From the NCBI GenBank assembly GCA_013397455.1, contig VYZB01000224.1:1032174-1096173 (forward strand): a DNA stretch of 64,000 nucleotides, in the 5' to 3' direction. A program made the position numbers and the translations under genes. Origin of the DNA: Crotophaga sulcirostris (taxonomy: Eukaryota; Chordata; Aves; Cuculiformes; Crotophagidae). Below are positions 1-13,840 of this stretch, in pieces; the stretch's first letter is position 1, and each line of letters begins with the position of its first letter. The notes beneath the pieces were generated by a model. The model had not been told where the DNA came from. It was given only the letters and a program-made list of their open reading frames with translations, and ran no database searches.

Positions 1-165
1 CAGCTTTCCTGGAGCCCCTTTCAGCACTGGAGGCTGCTCTAAGGTCTCCCCAGAGCCTTCTCTTCTCCAGGTTGAACAACCCCAACTCTCTCAGCCTGTC
101 CTTGTACGGGAGGTGCTCCAACCCTTCCACCATCTCCATGGCCTCCTCTGGACTTGCTCCAACCC
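1..165 (-). mobile_element. CR1 LINE fragment, group B, cut by window edge
   Basis: This is the antisense strand of the ORF2 C-terminal region of a CR1 non-LTR retrotransposon. It matches, in reverse, the block shared by the copies at 21908 and 51165 (the part reading GAGAAGAGAAGGCTC and the part around GTTGAACAACCCCAAC). It continues past the left edge, so its 3' end is outside the window. Homology fades near 165, which is the 5' truncation point usual for CR1. Identification is from repeated matches inside the window and from knowledge of avian CR1. No gene function remains. Confidence 0.9.
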
Positions 166-1121
166 TGCTTGCCAGCACCACGCACACCGTGTTGGCTGCT
201 GATCATTTTCCAGGGCAAATGGAAACACCAGCTAGGAAAATCAAGAAAAAGCCTTAGCCAGCATGGAAAGTGTTCTCCTAATTAAACAGGTTAATCTCTT
301 TCTCCCATTTACATAAAGAAAGAAACTGGCAATCAAGATGTAATCTTCCTGCTGAACAAAGCTCATGCCACTGTCTCTCATTTCTCAGAATAAAGTCTGG
401 GGATGACAATTATTGTGAAAAACTGATTTACCTTTGGTTTTTTTTTTTAAACAAAATGTATATATATACAGCATGTGTGCCTGAAAACAAGTTTTTTTCC
501 CTAACAGCCATTTTCCAAGAAACATCTGCTGGTTTTTCATCTGCTGTTTGTGCATGCAGCCTACTTACTCACATTATGTCCCCTAAATAATGCATATCTT
601 TCTATTTATTTTCACTTAGCTGGTTGAAATGGGTTTTCTTGAATAAGCAGCATCCATTTATGAAACGCTCCTATAAAATTTAACACATCTTCCTGATAGC
701 ATTGTGCATCTAAAGAAAGTCGTGGAGAATGCAGCTTTATTCCAGGTAAATCAAGAGCCTTAAAATAAAGATAAAATTGATAGCGGGAAGGGAAAAACAC
801 TAACAAAAATACCTTTAAATTGAAAAGACCTTAAGCCACAGCTGAGTGAGTGCACAGGGAAAGTGGTCAAAGACTGGTGGTCTGTAAGCAGTGTTGAAGG
901 GAAAGTGAGGCTGGGTAAATCCAAAAGATTGGGATTCAGGTTGTGCTTTCCCATCCACTTCAGTTAACCAGACAAAGGCTATTAAAAGCAGTGGGATAAT
1001 GAAACAGCACCACTGACTTTAATAGGTTGTAGATTAAGCTCAAAATCCTTAAAACGTACAACCATGGGGAGCTTCACATTTTGCTCCCAGCTCTGCTACT
1101 CACCAGGAAGAAAAACCACCG
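166..1121. other. Unique non-coding DNA
   Basis: AT-rich sequence with an 11-base T run at 438-448 followed by a short TATATATA stretch. The small open frames here lack splice context and look like chance. I see no repeat or gene signal. Confidence 0.6.
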
Positions 1122-1290
1122 AACCACAGAATCATTCAGATTGGAAAAGACCTTTAAGATCATCAAGTCCAACCTTTCACCTAACACTGCCAACTCCACC
1201 ACTAAACTCCACATCCACATCTTTTAAATCCCTCCAGGGATGGTAACTCCACCACTTCCCTGGGGGGCTGTTCCTGTGCTTGACAACTTC
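1122..1290 (-). mobile_element. CR1 LINE 3' fragment, group C (old)
   Basis: The sequence starts with ACCACAGAATCATTCAG and GATTGGAAAAGACC, the reverse complement of a CR1 3' end, and continues through the part about small-case phrase CTCCACCACTTCCCTGG. It resembles the copies at 36345 and 55260 but with many substitutions, so it is probably an old insertion. Homology is lost after about 1290, giving a heavily 5'-truncated copy. The exact 5' limit is uncertain. Confidence 0.85.
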
Positions 1291-3620
1291 CCTGTTGCTT
1301 CCTTAAGGGCTTCCAAGAGGGCTTCCCACATCTACCTGTGGTCTATAAAGTATGACAAAACCTGAGTGAAAGGAGATACATAAAAGCACAGGAGGGATGT
1401 CTGGGAGATCAGCGTCCCATGCACTGCCTGGACTACCTGCTGCTCAAGCAGCCATGTGGGACAGGAGGTGGAATTTGCTGTGCAGCAGAGCGCACCCACA
1501 AACTGAATTGTTCTTCAAATTGAAATATATTTGTCAAAACAAGACTTCCTATTTTGTTTCACTGTAAGGTTTTTGCTTCAAGGTGCCTTCTTTCAGTATA
1601 TCAAGACCCCAGCCATAACAACACTATGCTCCAGGTTTTCACCTTTATTTTCTTGTTTTCCATAAAAAACAGCTTTTCCACCTACACTTAAAAATGAAAA
1701 AAACATCAGCAAAACTTTAATTTCAAATACCAGCCTAAATAATTGCCTCAAATTTCAAACACTGGCTGACAGTCTGGTAAACTAAAACACAGAAACACTG
1801 CATTACCATGCTCCTTCGAGGCCTTCAGGCTAGTAAAATTCATTGCAAATAAATGCATCTCTCATAGCCCTGCACTTACATAAAGGAATAACTTTATTGA
1901 CTTTCACGGAAAAAAAAATCTCATTCATTTTTATTTTGATCTCTCAAGTCTGATTTGTAGCAGAGCTGACGTGTTGGTCTGTCTCAGAAGAGGGACAGAG
2001 TTAGAATGAATTAAACTACATTTATAAATGCATCTCTGAGCAGCTTTGTTCTAGCATATCTTTCACTACAAAGCACTTCAGCACGTGCTTAAAATCAAGC
2101 CTTAAAATGGTCTCAGTAATAATCAAGACTGAAATTCATCAGCTAAAAGTGAACCACACAGTCAAGTGCTTTGCTGAATGAGAATCTTGGTGAAATCAGT
2201 AATTTCAAATTGGTTTGAAGTACTTGAAAAATATTCTATACAGTGTTGAGAATCTTGCATCCTATTTAGGTTATAATTATACTATAAAGCATATAAAAAC
2301 AGTAAAACAGTCCCTGACCTGGCAGTCTAATTAAACAAAAGCAGCAAAAAATTAGAGATGAGAGATACATAAAAAGAAATTGAACTGGAGTAGAACCCAA
2401 GATTTCTGATCTTTAGGTTATCAACAAAACTACATTGCCTCCCCAGGCAAACTTTACCAGTTATCCTAACAGTTTGTGGGCAGGCACAACATATAGAAAA
2501 TGCTAATTCAGATTTAGTCTCTCCTCAAGAATTTCTTGAAATCAGTTGGGTCCTGATGCTCCTCTGGGAAATGTAAGCCTTTGAAACAATTCTATTTTTT
2601 CTCTACATATAAACAAGCAAAATATCAGTAGCTCTACATTATGCTTTAGGTAAGAGCTTTTCATTTTTTTTGAAAGAATTTTCAAATAAAAGAGGCAAAA
2701 CCTAAAAAATCATATAAACCTGTAATTTAAATATATATGCTAAAATGCAGGATTCAGAATCGTAATTAAATATTTAAAAATCGATGATACATGCTTATGA
2801 TTTCATATCAAAAGAAAATATATTACAGTGACAGTAGGATATATTTAGAAATTTATAGAAATTACAGAACTTTTGATAAGTATATGGTGTCATCATATAC
2901 AAGGATTAGGGATGAACATTTGAAATACCCTGAAAAAGAAAATCAAAACCTGAAAACTCCCATTCTGCTGATTTTTAGAAGCATTTTGCAACGCCTGATG
3001 AGTTTTGGCAAGAAAGAATTTGGCGCTCACCTAGCAAGTCAAGCAGAAAGCTCTTTCCTGGCTTCTTAGTGCTCTACCCATGGTTTTTACAGAGGAAAAT
3101 GAGTTTGCCAGAGTGAAGCCCACCAGACAAAAGAAACGCTTTATCCACTGAGCACTTCATAGTTATTGACAATGTCAGTCATTCACCTCTTGCCAGAAAA
3201 AGTGAATCATAGCCAGTCATTCCAAGACCAACAGCATCCATTACGCTCTGACAATGAAAGATAGCTCTTCATTACTCACAAGGTTTAATAAGTGCTGCAA
3301 TGTTAGTTCCTATCTCCTGGCCAAATTCCAGTTCAGGTAATTGCCTCCTGCCTCCCTAATTCCCTTAAGTCAGACACTCTTCAGCCTGCTCTAAGCTGCC
3401 CATGCACAGCTGAATGCTAGAAGGGACTAATTGCAAGGAATTAATTACACAAGGAGCCAAAAAATCTCCAGTTTTCTCCGACCAGAATTCACAAAATGCC
3501 TTCACATGATGAAACACCGCTGAAATCTTCAGTAGAGCACCCTGAGCATGTGTGAAGCATTTTGCTAAATGCTGCTGGGTGACTCCATATGTTTTAATTA
3601 ATTCTGAATTCCTTGTACGC
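1291..3620. other. Unique non-coding DNA
   Basis: About 2.3 kb of AT-rich sequence. A 92-codon open frame at 2791-3069 has tyrosine- and lysine-rich low-complexity composition and no splice or family signal, so I do not call it a gene. Nothing else stands out. Confidence 0.55.
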
Positions 3621-4048
3621 TGGTGAAGGGTCTGGAGAAGAAGCCTTATGAGGAATGGTTGAGGGAACTGGAGTTGTTCAGCCTGGAGGTTGAGGGTAGA
3701 TCTTATCACTCTCTGCAGCTCCTGAAAGGAGGTTGTAACAAGGTGGGTACTGGTCTCTTCTCCCAAATAAGAAGTGATAGGAGAAGAGGAAATGACCTCA
3801 AGTTGCACCGGGGGAGGTTTAGATTGGATATAAGGAAAAATTTCTTCACCATAAGGGTTCTCGGGCAATGGAACAGGCTTCCTAGGGAAGTGGTTGAGTT
3901 ACCATCCCAGGAGGTACTGAGAAGATGTGTAGATGTGGTGCTTAGGGTCATGGCTTAGCAGTGGACTTGGTAGGCTTAGGTTAACAGTTGGACTTAATTA
4001 TCTTCAGGGTCTTTCCCAACATAAATAATTCCAGGATACTATGATTTG
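3621..4048 (+). mobile_element. CR1 LINE 3' fragment with remnant ORF2 C-terminus
   Basis: Sense-strand CR1. A frame at 3623-3958 (111 codons) still translates to the CR1 ORF2 C-terminal tail: recognisable pieces are [18 protein letters not shown] and WNRLPREVVELPS, which match the tails of the copies at 44145 and 31878. The catalytic endonuclease and reverse transcriptase domains are absent, so the copy is dead on arrival by 5' truncation. The 3' end near 4048 reads CCAGGATACTATGATT, a decayed CR1 tail. Divergence from the other copies suggests an old insertion, nearest to group C. Confidence 0.93.
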
Positions 4049-7000
4049 TTGTGCGCCCAGCTGTTTTGTTGCCTTGCAAGCCTCAACCAACAATATCATA
4101 GTCAAAAAGAAATGTATTATACTTAAGTACATTGCACTGAGATATCAATAGGATGTCTCACGAGCCCTGAAGCACGTTCTTGCTTCAAGTCTTTTAAAAA
4201 AACATGACCAAATTGTGCATTTTTTCTCTTCTCTACCACAAACACGGTGGGGAAGGGGGAAAATCAGGATGTGCCAAACCTTTTTGTCGTAAAGCATCAA
4301 ATCCTTACCATCCCTGGCCAGCTGCTCTCATTTTACCACCTATTTTCATCACCTCTTCTTCTCAGAGCATCATGTGCACAGCACTCCAGGTCAGTGCCAC
4401 AATGCCACTGCAACTCCCTTCGAAAGGAGAGAAAGAGAGAAGAGTTCCTTCAATTTGGACCCTTATTCCTATCAGTTACTTTTGATAGACCTGTGTGGTC
4501 CATCCTTTCTGGCTGTGGGAATTATGTTTCCCAATTAACAGTGAAAATTACTGCTATACCCCTAGAAGTCTGCATCTTCAATATCTACAATTCCTGCAAG
4601 ACAAGGAAACCTTCACGTAACTAGATAAGCTTTAGGCATCAAAAATCTTCACTATAACTTTGAATTTATTCCTCAAAACATTCAACTATGCAATGTCAGC
4701 CACGTTACATGTTGGCTGAATTTCAGTACTTCCTCGCACGCACAAGAAAGAAAGCAGGATTCATACCCAGCAGAGAAGATCTTGTCACTTTACACTGACC
4801 TTGACATCCTAATCACAAATTAGTTTCCCCTTTTGCACTGCTCACTATCATTGAGATTTTTTTATTAATTTGAACATTTTGATAATAAATCGTCAATAAC
4901 ATAACTTTAAAATAATTACAAGTGCTGTACAGACACTTGACTAAGTCTTTTGTTACCTGTGAAACAAATGGAGAAAACTACTTCTGTTGGAAACAGCACA
5001 TCCTAAGCCGTAGTTTTGTATTTCATTTAATCACAAAGACATGTGCTTAGCCCACAATACACCATCATGAATTTTTCATTGTTTCATTTCAAGGTTATCA
5101 ATATGTAAGTCCCTTTCCTTTTAGAATAAGTACTTCTTTTGCCACACTTTTATTAGTTTTTCAGTCCCTTTCAGAATTCCAATGTTCAATGCCTATATAT
5201 ATCATCCCTGAGGGCAACAAACAGGTTTCTGGAGAGCTGCAGACAGGAATCCCAAGGAACACATGGCCATGAGAAAATACAATTTCCTTTTGATAATGAG
5301 CAGTCATCTGCAATAGTCCCTCGCCGAAGGGGACTGGCACAGCAGCTTGTTTTCCTACAGAATTAATGAAGAATCAAAGCCAAAGTTCGTCCAGGTGGAC
5401 AAGGCAGCCCAATCAGCTCATCATTACATCAGCTATGTGACACATTCCAAGAACAGATCCAGAAGCCATCAGGACAATGACCTCATTTGCCTGCAGTTTC
5501 TGCCAAGAAATAAAATATTGCCACTGGTAAATATCTTCTGTTGCTTAATATCCAAGTTATTTAAATACAAAGAAACAGGACAGCAGAAAAAAATCTGGAT
5601 TAAGATGTTTAAATATGCCAAGTGGAGCTTACAGAAAATCAGATATGGGCCAAAAAATTGTGAGGAATAAAGTCAGGCGCATCTCTCTAGAACCTCAAAC
5701 ACATTTGTTGGGCCGAGAGCTCAATTCTGCATTACTTTATGGAAAAAAATCCTTGGAGAACGCATTCCTTTTATAATGTCAATCTGTTCTGACACAAGTC
5801 CCATTTGATTCCTTCAGTAGTAAAGATGGTCAGGCCAAGACAAGGTCTGAAGCTGCCCTGGAAGCCCTAGAGGTCCTCAAGTTCAGAGCTGTTCGTAAGA
5901 ACAAGAAGATGCCTACCAGGTAGTTTGCAAAGTAATAGCAGGAGCTAAACAAAAAACTCCTTTTAAACTGCGCCCATCTGAAATAATTATGAATAATTTT
6001 GGAACAACAACAACTAAACAACCTTTGTGTTAGAGAGGAAGCTGGGCTTCACATCTGAGGCAGCCGCACTCGGTCTGGAGGTGTCTGGGCAGAATTCCCA
6101 GCTCCGACAGTGCTATTACGATGACAGCTGGGAAAACCGTGCGATACCCTGAGCATCGCTCCCCTCTTCCTGCAAACAACGATCTCCAAAAATCTTCTTT
6201 CTTGTCATGTTACTTTAGAATACAAACCCTTCACAACCAGAAACCCCTCACAATGTATAGACACAGTGTCTGACCCAATAATGCTCCGGTTGCTGCTGGA
6301 TGACAGATGGAACAGAAATAATAACCAGTTACTGTGCATGCCAGATAGCAGAAAAAAACAAAACAGACCAACTTATCACTTAGGCCCCTCATAGTGAATT
6401 TAAATCATTTAGGCAGTGACTAGGGGATACAGTATTTTTTTCCGGTGTCTATTTTGACATCATGAGTTTATTTAATTCCTTCCAATCACAAGGGTTTAGA
6501 ACTACAGCTGTCAACCAATAATTAAATCAAAAAGAAATTAAAATTTTCCCTTCACCTCTTGTGTTTACGAAGCTTAAAGGTAACTAAAAAGTGTGCAGAA
6601 TAGCACATCTGCTTTCTAATTATAAAGAAATAAGTTTCCATCAGTAAAATCCAGTTTCCACCTCCAGGTGCAAACTCTGCTGCACTGAGAACAACATCAG
6701 CCAGGTATGAATAAAGCCCTTTATGGATTGAGTTCGACTGCTCCACAGGTTTTAAACCTGGAGCATGAAACAAAAAGGAAGGAAAATAAAAATGGCAGGT
6801 AAGATTACAGGATTACAGAAATGCAGATTATTTTTTTTTTTAAGTTCGCGATCAAACCACACTCCCAAGTACATCCTTGAGGTGCAGCTTGCATCTGGTT
6901 ACACTTCCCAGGAACACCAGCTGGAACAAAGTCTCAAAAGCGCTGTATCATCCCTGACGTCTGTTTAAAAGAAAGCAAAACATAAGTTATTAAAGTCATT

Positions 7001-9039
7001 GTTTTTTAATAAAGCTAGAACAAGGGAAAAAAGGTGCACAGGACACTCAAAGACTTTGCCCAGGAAGAAAAACCTCCTCAAAGCACACGCATGAATTTGT
7101 TAGAGGCAGCTCCCCACCACTAAGGGCTGGATCCAGACCTCCCAGAGCTGCATCGAGGGACAGATCCTGGATGTTGGACCAGATGGACAAGCCCTGCACT
7201 CTCCTCTTTTCCACCACCACAAGAGCAGCTGCTTCCTAGGAACCAGTCTGAGCACACACACTGCTTTCCCTGATCCATGGACAACCAGCCCTATGCAAAC
7301 TTCTTCAAAATGTAAATCCCGGCACAAGATTTGGTACTGCTGACCCTACCACCAATACCTATGGATGGAAAAGGAAAGTCCAGGAAACCCTGCTGAGCAA
7401 TGTGTGAGCAAGACTGATGTTTCTGAAATAAGTGAGCTCAAAAGAAATATGTTAAATTTTTAATCATGTTAAAATATGCTCAATAGTTATGCAATGCAAC
7501 ATTAAGGCTCAACCTTTCCCTTAACACTTTTCTTGATCTTATCTGTACTAAAACTCTGTATATTGTCTTTTTCACTGAAACTTGCTTTTCTCTTTCAAAG
7601 TCAAATAATCAAACAGTGATTTGGGGGACACTTGAGCTGAGAACATCAGTATCTTTCGGTCACTGCCTGTGTCCTGGCATTCAGAGTGTGGAACAGCAAC
7701 CTAAGATACATTAGCAAACAAACCCTTTGCTTACTGGCAGCAAAAGTTGCATCCAGAAATACCCTTTCACCCAAACTATATGAGATCAGAAATCAGGTAT
7801 GGTTATCCCAGGCACTGTCACAAGGGTGACATTTCATTCAAAATGAAAACATTTCCAACAGGTAGCAGGTATGTCTCTACCTCAATTCCATCAAATCTAT
7901 TGGGAATCACAATTTATGATCAGAGTGCTTCCGTGAATCAATTAAACAGCCAATTTTGTTACTTATGCATTGTTCTCCAGAGTATAAAACTGTGATTTAC
8001 AAAAGAAATTAAGGAGTAACTTCTCAGGGAAACCAGTTCTTGATCCTTTACAAAGATGTCATTTGAAGTGATTGGTGCCCCACATGTCTGCGAAAACGAA
8101 GAGCCCTACCAATCTCCTGCAGCTGTCACTGAAATTAATGATGTATAAATTAAAGCTTTGAGTTCAAATGGCATTTTTATACCCATGTCTCCTTGGAAGG
8201 CAAGAAGAATTCAGCTCCTGAAGTATGAAAACTTCAAGCCCATTCTTTAAAACTAGACCTCAAACACAGACCACAGTTTTGAGACCTTTTGATCTTTATA
8301 AAGAAGGGCACCTGATTTGGCTTAGATACTCTCTGAACATCTTGCCATTGTCTTTGTTGTCATCCCATCAACCTCCTTTCATAACTAAACAGAGAACCTC
8401 TTCGGTTTCTGTTCATACGGAGAATTTCTGTAATACAATTGGTGTCTGTTCTCCTTTTAGTGAACTCTTTAGTCTCTTACAATAACTATTGCTGTAGCAT
8501 AAAGATGGTCAAAGTCAGGTCTACATCAGATTGTGTCAGTGTAATTCTCCACAGTGAAAGGAAATGCAATAGTATCCAAGCAGATTCCTCCTAGCACTCC
8601 TAACTACCACAAACAGAATTGTTCTTATTGATTTCCCTTCCATCATGAATGATCAGGCCAGTTTTTGGACATAAAACCCATAAACAGCTGATGCTTTTAA
8701 AGTATATAAATATAAATATATTTCAGTGTATAGTTATTCAGTCTTTAGCTTGAAAACACGTATTTAAACATGGGAAAACATATTTGTTTGCTTAGGTAAC
8801 TCAAGTCTGCACAGGCATGATTCTTGGAAATGCTGGGACACTTGGGCTGAAGTTGATCGGTGGGAACTACTGAATGGGCAGCTTAACTCCCTCCAAGAAC
8901 CCGAGATTTTGGTTTATAACAATAGTTAAAACCTACCTTATTTACACTCAGAAGTGAATCAGCAAGATTTGGGACACCCACTGCCACCTGACAGAGATGC
9001 AAAACTACTTCCCTGTAATATTTACTGTTATGTGCTATT
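4049..9039. other. Unique non-coding DNA
   Basis: About 5 kb without recognisable repeats or gene structure. A 107-codon open frame at 5347-5670 has no family resemblance or splice context that I can see and probably arises by chance. A TATAAATATAAATATAT tract lies near 8705. Confidence 0.5.
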
Positions 9040-9490
9040 CCTATTGATTATGGCACCACGCAGCAAGAACTTTATGAAGTGGAATTGAATTTGCCTTACG
9101 ATACACTGAATAGTGATCATATTGTGTAAATACTGCCGCACTGTGCCGCTTCCTACAGGATGAAGACAAACTCCTTTAATCTCACAAGAGGTAATAAAGA
9201 TTATTAGGCTCCGAAGTCCGAATGCTTTGCATCTATTCCTCTTCGCTGTGGCGTACGCTCACACTCCTGCCTGGCAGTCAATTAACTCGGTGGCCCTTGG
9301 GAAAGAACTTCTCTCTGCACAAATGGACATAAAGGCTCCAGTCTCTTTAATACACTTTAACCAGCAAGTATTTTTTGCATTGATGTTAAATAACTTTATT
9401 AACTGTTTTTATGGCTTTTATGTTGTTTTCCATCTGATCATATTGCTACAGTGGCTGCACATTATGGAGTGTTCCTGTCAGTGAGGGCTG
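9040..9490. promoter_or_regulatory. Possible conserved non-coding element
   Basis: This stretch combines several CpGs in an AT-rich neighbourhood (GTGCCGC, CTCCGAAGTCCGAATG, GTGGCGTACGCTC) with dense homeodomain-like ATTA/TAAT cores and a near-octamer TGCTTTGCAT. That mixture resembles vertebrate developmental enhancers more than neutral sequence. Conservation itself cannot be seen from one sequence, so this is a visual judgement only. Confidence 0.25.
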
Positions 9491-12400
9491 ATGTGCACGC
9501 CAAGGGCAAGGCTTTATTTAAATTCGGTGCACTGAGACTTTAATACAAAGGCACCTTTGTGGAGAGGTGTTCCTTCGAGTTACAGGCTCTTCAGTGGGCA
9601 CACAGGGAAAAAAAAAAATAATGTGTTTTAGACCAAGTGCTTGAGATTCTGGGATACTCACCTCTTTATCAGCGTATGAAGTCAGGTAAGAAATAAAAAC
9701 CTTTCTGAAAACCAGCTACCTGGGCCAGGTTTGCTTCTTTAATTACCTTAGCTTCATATGCAGAGATCACTAAGAAAGAGAAACTATAACACTTCCTCAA
9801 GAATCATCAGAAATCCTATTATGCATAAGAGCTCAGATAATCTGGGAAGAGATTTACAGGCAAGATATTGCATATCTAAAATTACCTCGTAGAGATCACA
9901 AAACACCAAGAGAAAAAGGAGTTACGATAGTAAACACATAAAAATATCATCACATTCTGTGAGAAGTTCTGTTTTGAAAAACGGAACTACTTGAAAATTT
10001 GCCACCAATACTTGTTCCAGTTTTTAGGAGGAAGGGGATTACACTGCTAATGTTTGGTTGGTTGCTTGCTTGGGGAGCCTGCAGAATCCATGGTGACTCT
10101 CTTCCTCAGAGTCACTCCGGTGAGAAATGCAGAGTTAACAGCAAGGGAAAACGACTGCGCTGCCCTCTGTGAGATGGGATGGTTGGACAAATGAAGGCAA
10201 TTTATCACACATACCCTAACCACACACCCAGGACCCAAGCTGTACTTCATTTCTCAGCAGCTGCTGTTGCCTTCCATTCCTCACGCAGCTGCTGAGCACT
10301 TGCTGGGAAGCTCTGCGCCTGCACCGGCTTCTTTCAGAGTTCTCCATCTCATATCTCATCCTGTCTCTTCTACTCCTAAATATCTCTTGTTTCCTCTCTC
10401 TGCAGTTTCTTAGGTCATTAGCTCCCCTGACTCCTGCCTACACTTTATCCCTCTCCGTCATCAGCTCCTTCTCATGCTCCACAGCACTTCATTAGCTGCC
10501 TCAAAAGCAAACAAATACCCAGCAATGTTTGGTTTTTTTTGGTTCTATTTAAGGTTTAATTTTCTCTTTTGGTATCTGCTTTTCATAGCCAAACACTCTC
10601 TTTCCACATTCGCACTGACTTCCTCCCATTTTTTTATTTCTCCCACCTTTAAAGGCTCTTTGTCAGCATATTCAACCATAACTTGGTCTGTGCAACGTTA
10701 ACAAAACCAAACCAACAAAAAGATAACAGAGTCTTTCTTCCCTAACCACTATCTTGCCCTGTTCTGTTTGCCCCCAAGCAGGCTATTTATTTTGCTGCCT
10801 AGACCTATGACCCTCCAGCTTTCTCCTTTATTTTCTTTTACTTGTGTCACTAATAATCTCTGTCTAATTCATTGTCTGGATTTTGTAACATTGAATTATC
10901 CTGAAGTGGTCCTACAAGTCAAGACCTGCCTCATAGAGCCCAGAAAGGGGTCGGTACTTGCCAAGAACGAACACCAAGTTCACTTCCATGTCCTTCCCTT
11001 CTAGGACTGATCAAAAGTCTTCATCACAGGTCGCAGGAGCAGGACTAGTCCTGGATGTTGTATCTAAACTAGACATGTCCTAGCCATATCCTGAATTTTT
11101 GATAGGTATGAACTAACACTAGTTCTTCCTTTCCTAGAGAATGGATGATAACCACTAGTCGATCAGGAGAACATAAGCCTGGTCACACCAACCTGCAGGT
11201 TTAGATGCCGCCTGACTTTATACTGAAGCCTTCCTGTTGCTTTTGGATTAATAGAACCACCACAACGTTAACTAATGCATCAGGCAAACCTCTCAGCCTG
11301 TACATACAACACAAACTCTGAGGCAATAAAAATGTTCATAAAACATTACAGCTGGCTGCCAAGTCCTTCAAACTGTTGTTTGCTCCCTTGCTGCATCTGA
11401 TTTAACCAATTCACGCCCTGAATTTTCTCCAGGATCTGGGGGCTCTTGTGCATCTTAGTAGAGACTACATAGACCAGCTTAGGGAATACAGGGCTTTAAA
11501 CAGTCATATTTTTAGAGCAATACATATACATATAATCTATTGCATATAATTCAAATTGCTTAGAAATGGCAAGCAGAGACCATCAGCATCAGCCAGGTAA
11601 GTGATTCTTTTTGGTAACTCCTTCACGACGCAGCAGATATTTTAAACAGCAGAGAGATGCAAGTATATCATTGTCAGTGGTCACGGACTCTAAAACAATA
11701 ATTACTTTCTTTGCCTTTCAAACTGTCTTCTTATGACCCCATTTCATCCCAAATACTCAAATAATTTCAGAGCCAACACTAATCTAAAAATACACGCCAC
11801 CAAAATTAATACATTACCAGATAATAAGAGACCAATGTATCTCAAATTTAAAGAACGAGTTCCCTAGAGTGATAAAACTCCAGCAACCACCCACAGCTAA
11901 TTTATTTGAGATGTACGTACATGGTTCAAATTTTATAACATCCCAGCAGAACGAGGCAATCTTAACCTTGACTGGATTATTATAATTTCCAAATTGGTTG
12001 CCCATCTTGCTTTGTGCCTTAGGGAAGTTTGTATCAAATACACTGTGAGAGCAGTCGAACCTCTGGAGTGAGATTTGTTTTGGTGAAAAAGATTAAAAAT
12101 GAGGAGGGCATTGCACCTTCAATAATGTATTTTTAAACTATACAACTGACAGCTGTAATCTTAACTAAATAACTGATTGAAACACTTGAGCAGATGCCTA
12201 AGCTGCTCCTTTCGTGGTATCTCCCCCCCCTCTACGTGGAGGTATACAATTATGGGTGCTTTCAGTCATTCTGAGCCTGTAAAAGGTTATTTTATTCTGT
12301 AAAGTATAAGAAGCTATTGACGTTATACTTTATATTGTGCATATTTAAATTAGATTCAGATAGCATTTGATGTTTTGTGTTCTCTACACATTAAGAACCC

Positions 12401-13008
12401 ACCCTTGCATGGTATCCTTCTCCACATTTATATGTGCACAGCACTAACCTTGAGGGTCTGCCTTGCTCTGGCAGCTCCCTGGATCACCAGGACCTTCTGC
12501 TGACATCACAGGATGTCTCTTACATGCAAGAATTTGCCAGCACCACTATTTTAGTGTATACATATGAATTTCCAATCACTCTTATAGGTGTTGGGGAAAG
12601 TAGCAACAGTTATACAGTTAGTTTTCTCAGCACCTCTGTAAATACATACACAAACTCATTTTCATAGGTTTACAAGGCTCACAGAGTTAGGGAAATCCAA
12701 TAAACACACGCATCTGCCTTTCAGCTAAAGACTTTCTGCATTTGCAAAAGGGTGGTTGGTTTGGAGGGCTGGGAGTTGCTTTTAATTAAACAAAGCAATT
12801 TCATGGTTGATTATTCCTATGAGCAGATGCATGTAACTACCAATGCTACTCTCAAAATGTGTTATTATCTAAGGGTTCCCAATCCACTGGGCTAAATCCG
12901 GGTGCTCATTGTTTAAATATATTAAACTCCATCCTGTGGAACCACAGCAGGATGTTCCAGGGACAACAGGCGCAGGCGTGAAAATATGGGATTTGCAATC
13001 TGTCCCAT
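9491..13008. other. Unique non-coding DNA
   Basis: Mostly AT-rich unique sequence. It holds a GGTTGGTTGCTTGCTTGG stretch near 10056, a pyrimidine-rich region at about 10260-10480, an ATACATATACATATAAT tract near 11520 and a C8 run near 12224. There is no gene signal. Confidence 0.5.
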
Positions 13009-13050
13009 CCTTGTGGGTCCCTTCCAACTCAGGACATTCTATGATTCGTA
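13009..13050 (+). mobile_element. CR1 LINE 3' tip, group D
   Basis: About 40 bases reading TGGGTCCCTTCCAACTCAGG then ACATTCTATGATTC. This is the 3' tip of the CR1 type whose reverse complement opens the copy at 42972. Homology upstream (12930-13008) is too weak to trace. A copy this short is either an extreme 5' truncation or an eroded old copy. Confidence 0.75.
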
Positions 13051-13577
13051 TTACAGCTATCAATATTATCAATAGGGGAAACTGGTTTTCACATAACACT
13101 GGAGACTTGGCCAAATAAGGTGGCAAACAAGGAATGGAAAATCAAGTGAACTTGTAGTAAATAAAATGTTGTTTCAGTTGGACATAATTTGGGGATGACA
13201 ACCGGATGGAGGCAGTTCGAAGAACAGAAAAAGCAGGAGGGAAAGCAGAGCATCAGCTGCCTGTGGTAGGGTTAACATAGCTCTTTAACTGGATAAATTA
13301 ATTCTGCCTGGCATCTAACAGCTTATAAAAAGAGACCGATGTGGTACAACAGCAGAAAAGTGTCAACACTGAAAAGATGATCTGCTCAAGAAACAGCAGA
13401 GGAACCAGGACTTCTCCTACAAACCCCAATCAAATCTCCGTAGTGTAGACATGGAGTTAATCTGACATATCTTGTACATTTGGACACCAAAGTCACACTT
13501 TTAGGAGATACAATGGGACACTTTTGGCTTTGCAGTGCCCTGGTAAGCAAAAACAGTTACTCAAGCACATTGTAAAG

Positions 13578-13840
13578 GAACTAGAGGGCATGGACGCAAG
13601 CTTCGTCAGGGAAAGTTTAGGTTTGATATTAGGAAAAAGTTCTTCCCTGGAAGGGTGATTGGCCATGGGAATGCGCTGCCCAGGGAGGTGGTGGAGTCGC
13701 CAATCCTGGAGGTGTTTAAGAGGAGATTGGATGAGGCACTCAGTGCCAGGGTTTAGATGCTGGGTTGGTGTTGGTGTTGGGTTCTAGGTTGGACTCGATG
13801 ATCTCAGAGGTCCTTTCCAACCTTGTGATACTGTGATACC
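13578..13840 (+). mobile_element. CR1 LINE 3' fragment, group A (duplicated copy 1)
   Basis: Sense-strand CR1 3' end with the group A landmarks AAGCTTCGTCAGGG, GGGTGATTGGCCATGGGAAT and GATACTGTGATAC. It is colinear without net gaps with 15097-15359, offset exactly 1519 bases, with roughly 2-3% mismatch. It shares the unusual CCATGGGAATG (other copies read CCATTGG or CCACTGG). The match continues 48 bases beyond the CR1 end, so this is a duplicate and not an independent insertion. It lacks the 5' part seen at 15021-15096. Confidence 0.95.

Noticed and set aside
3365..3868. Minus-strand open frame of 167 codons
   Set aside because: Half of it is antisense to the CR1 at 3621-4048, and the rest has no family or splice support.
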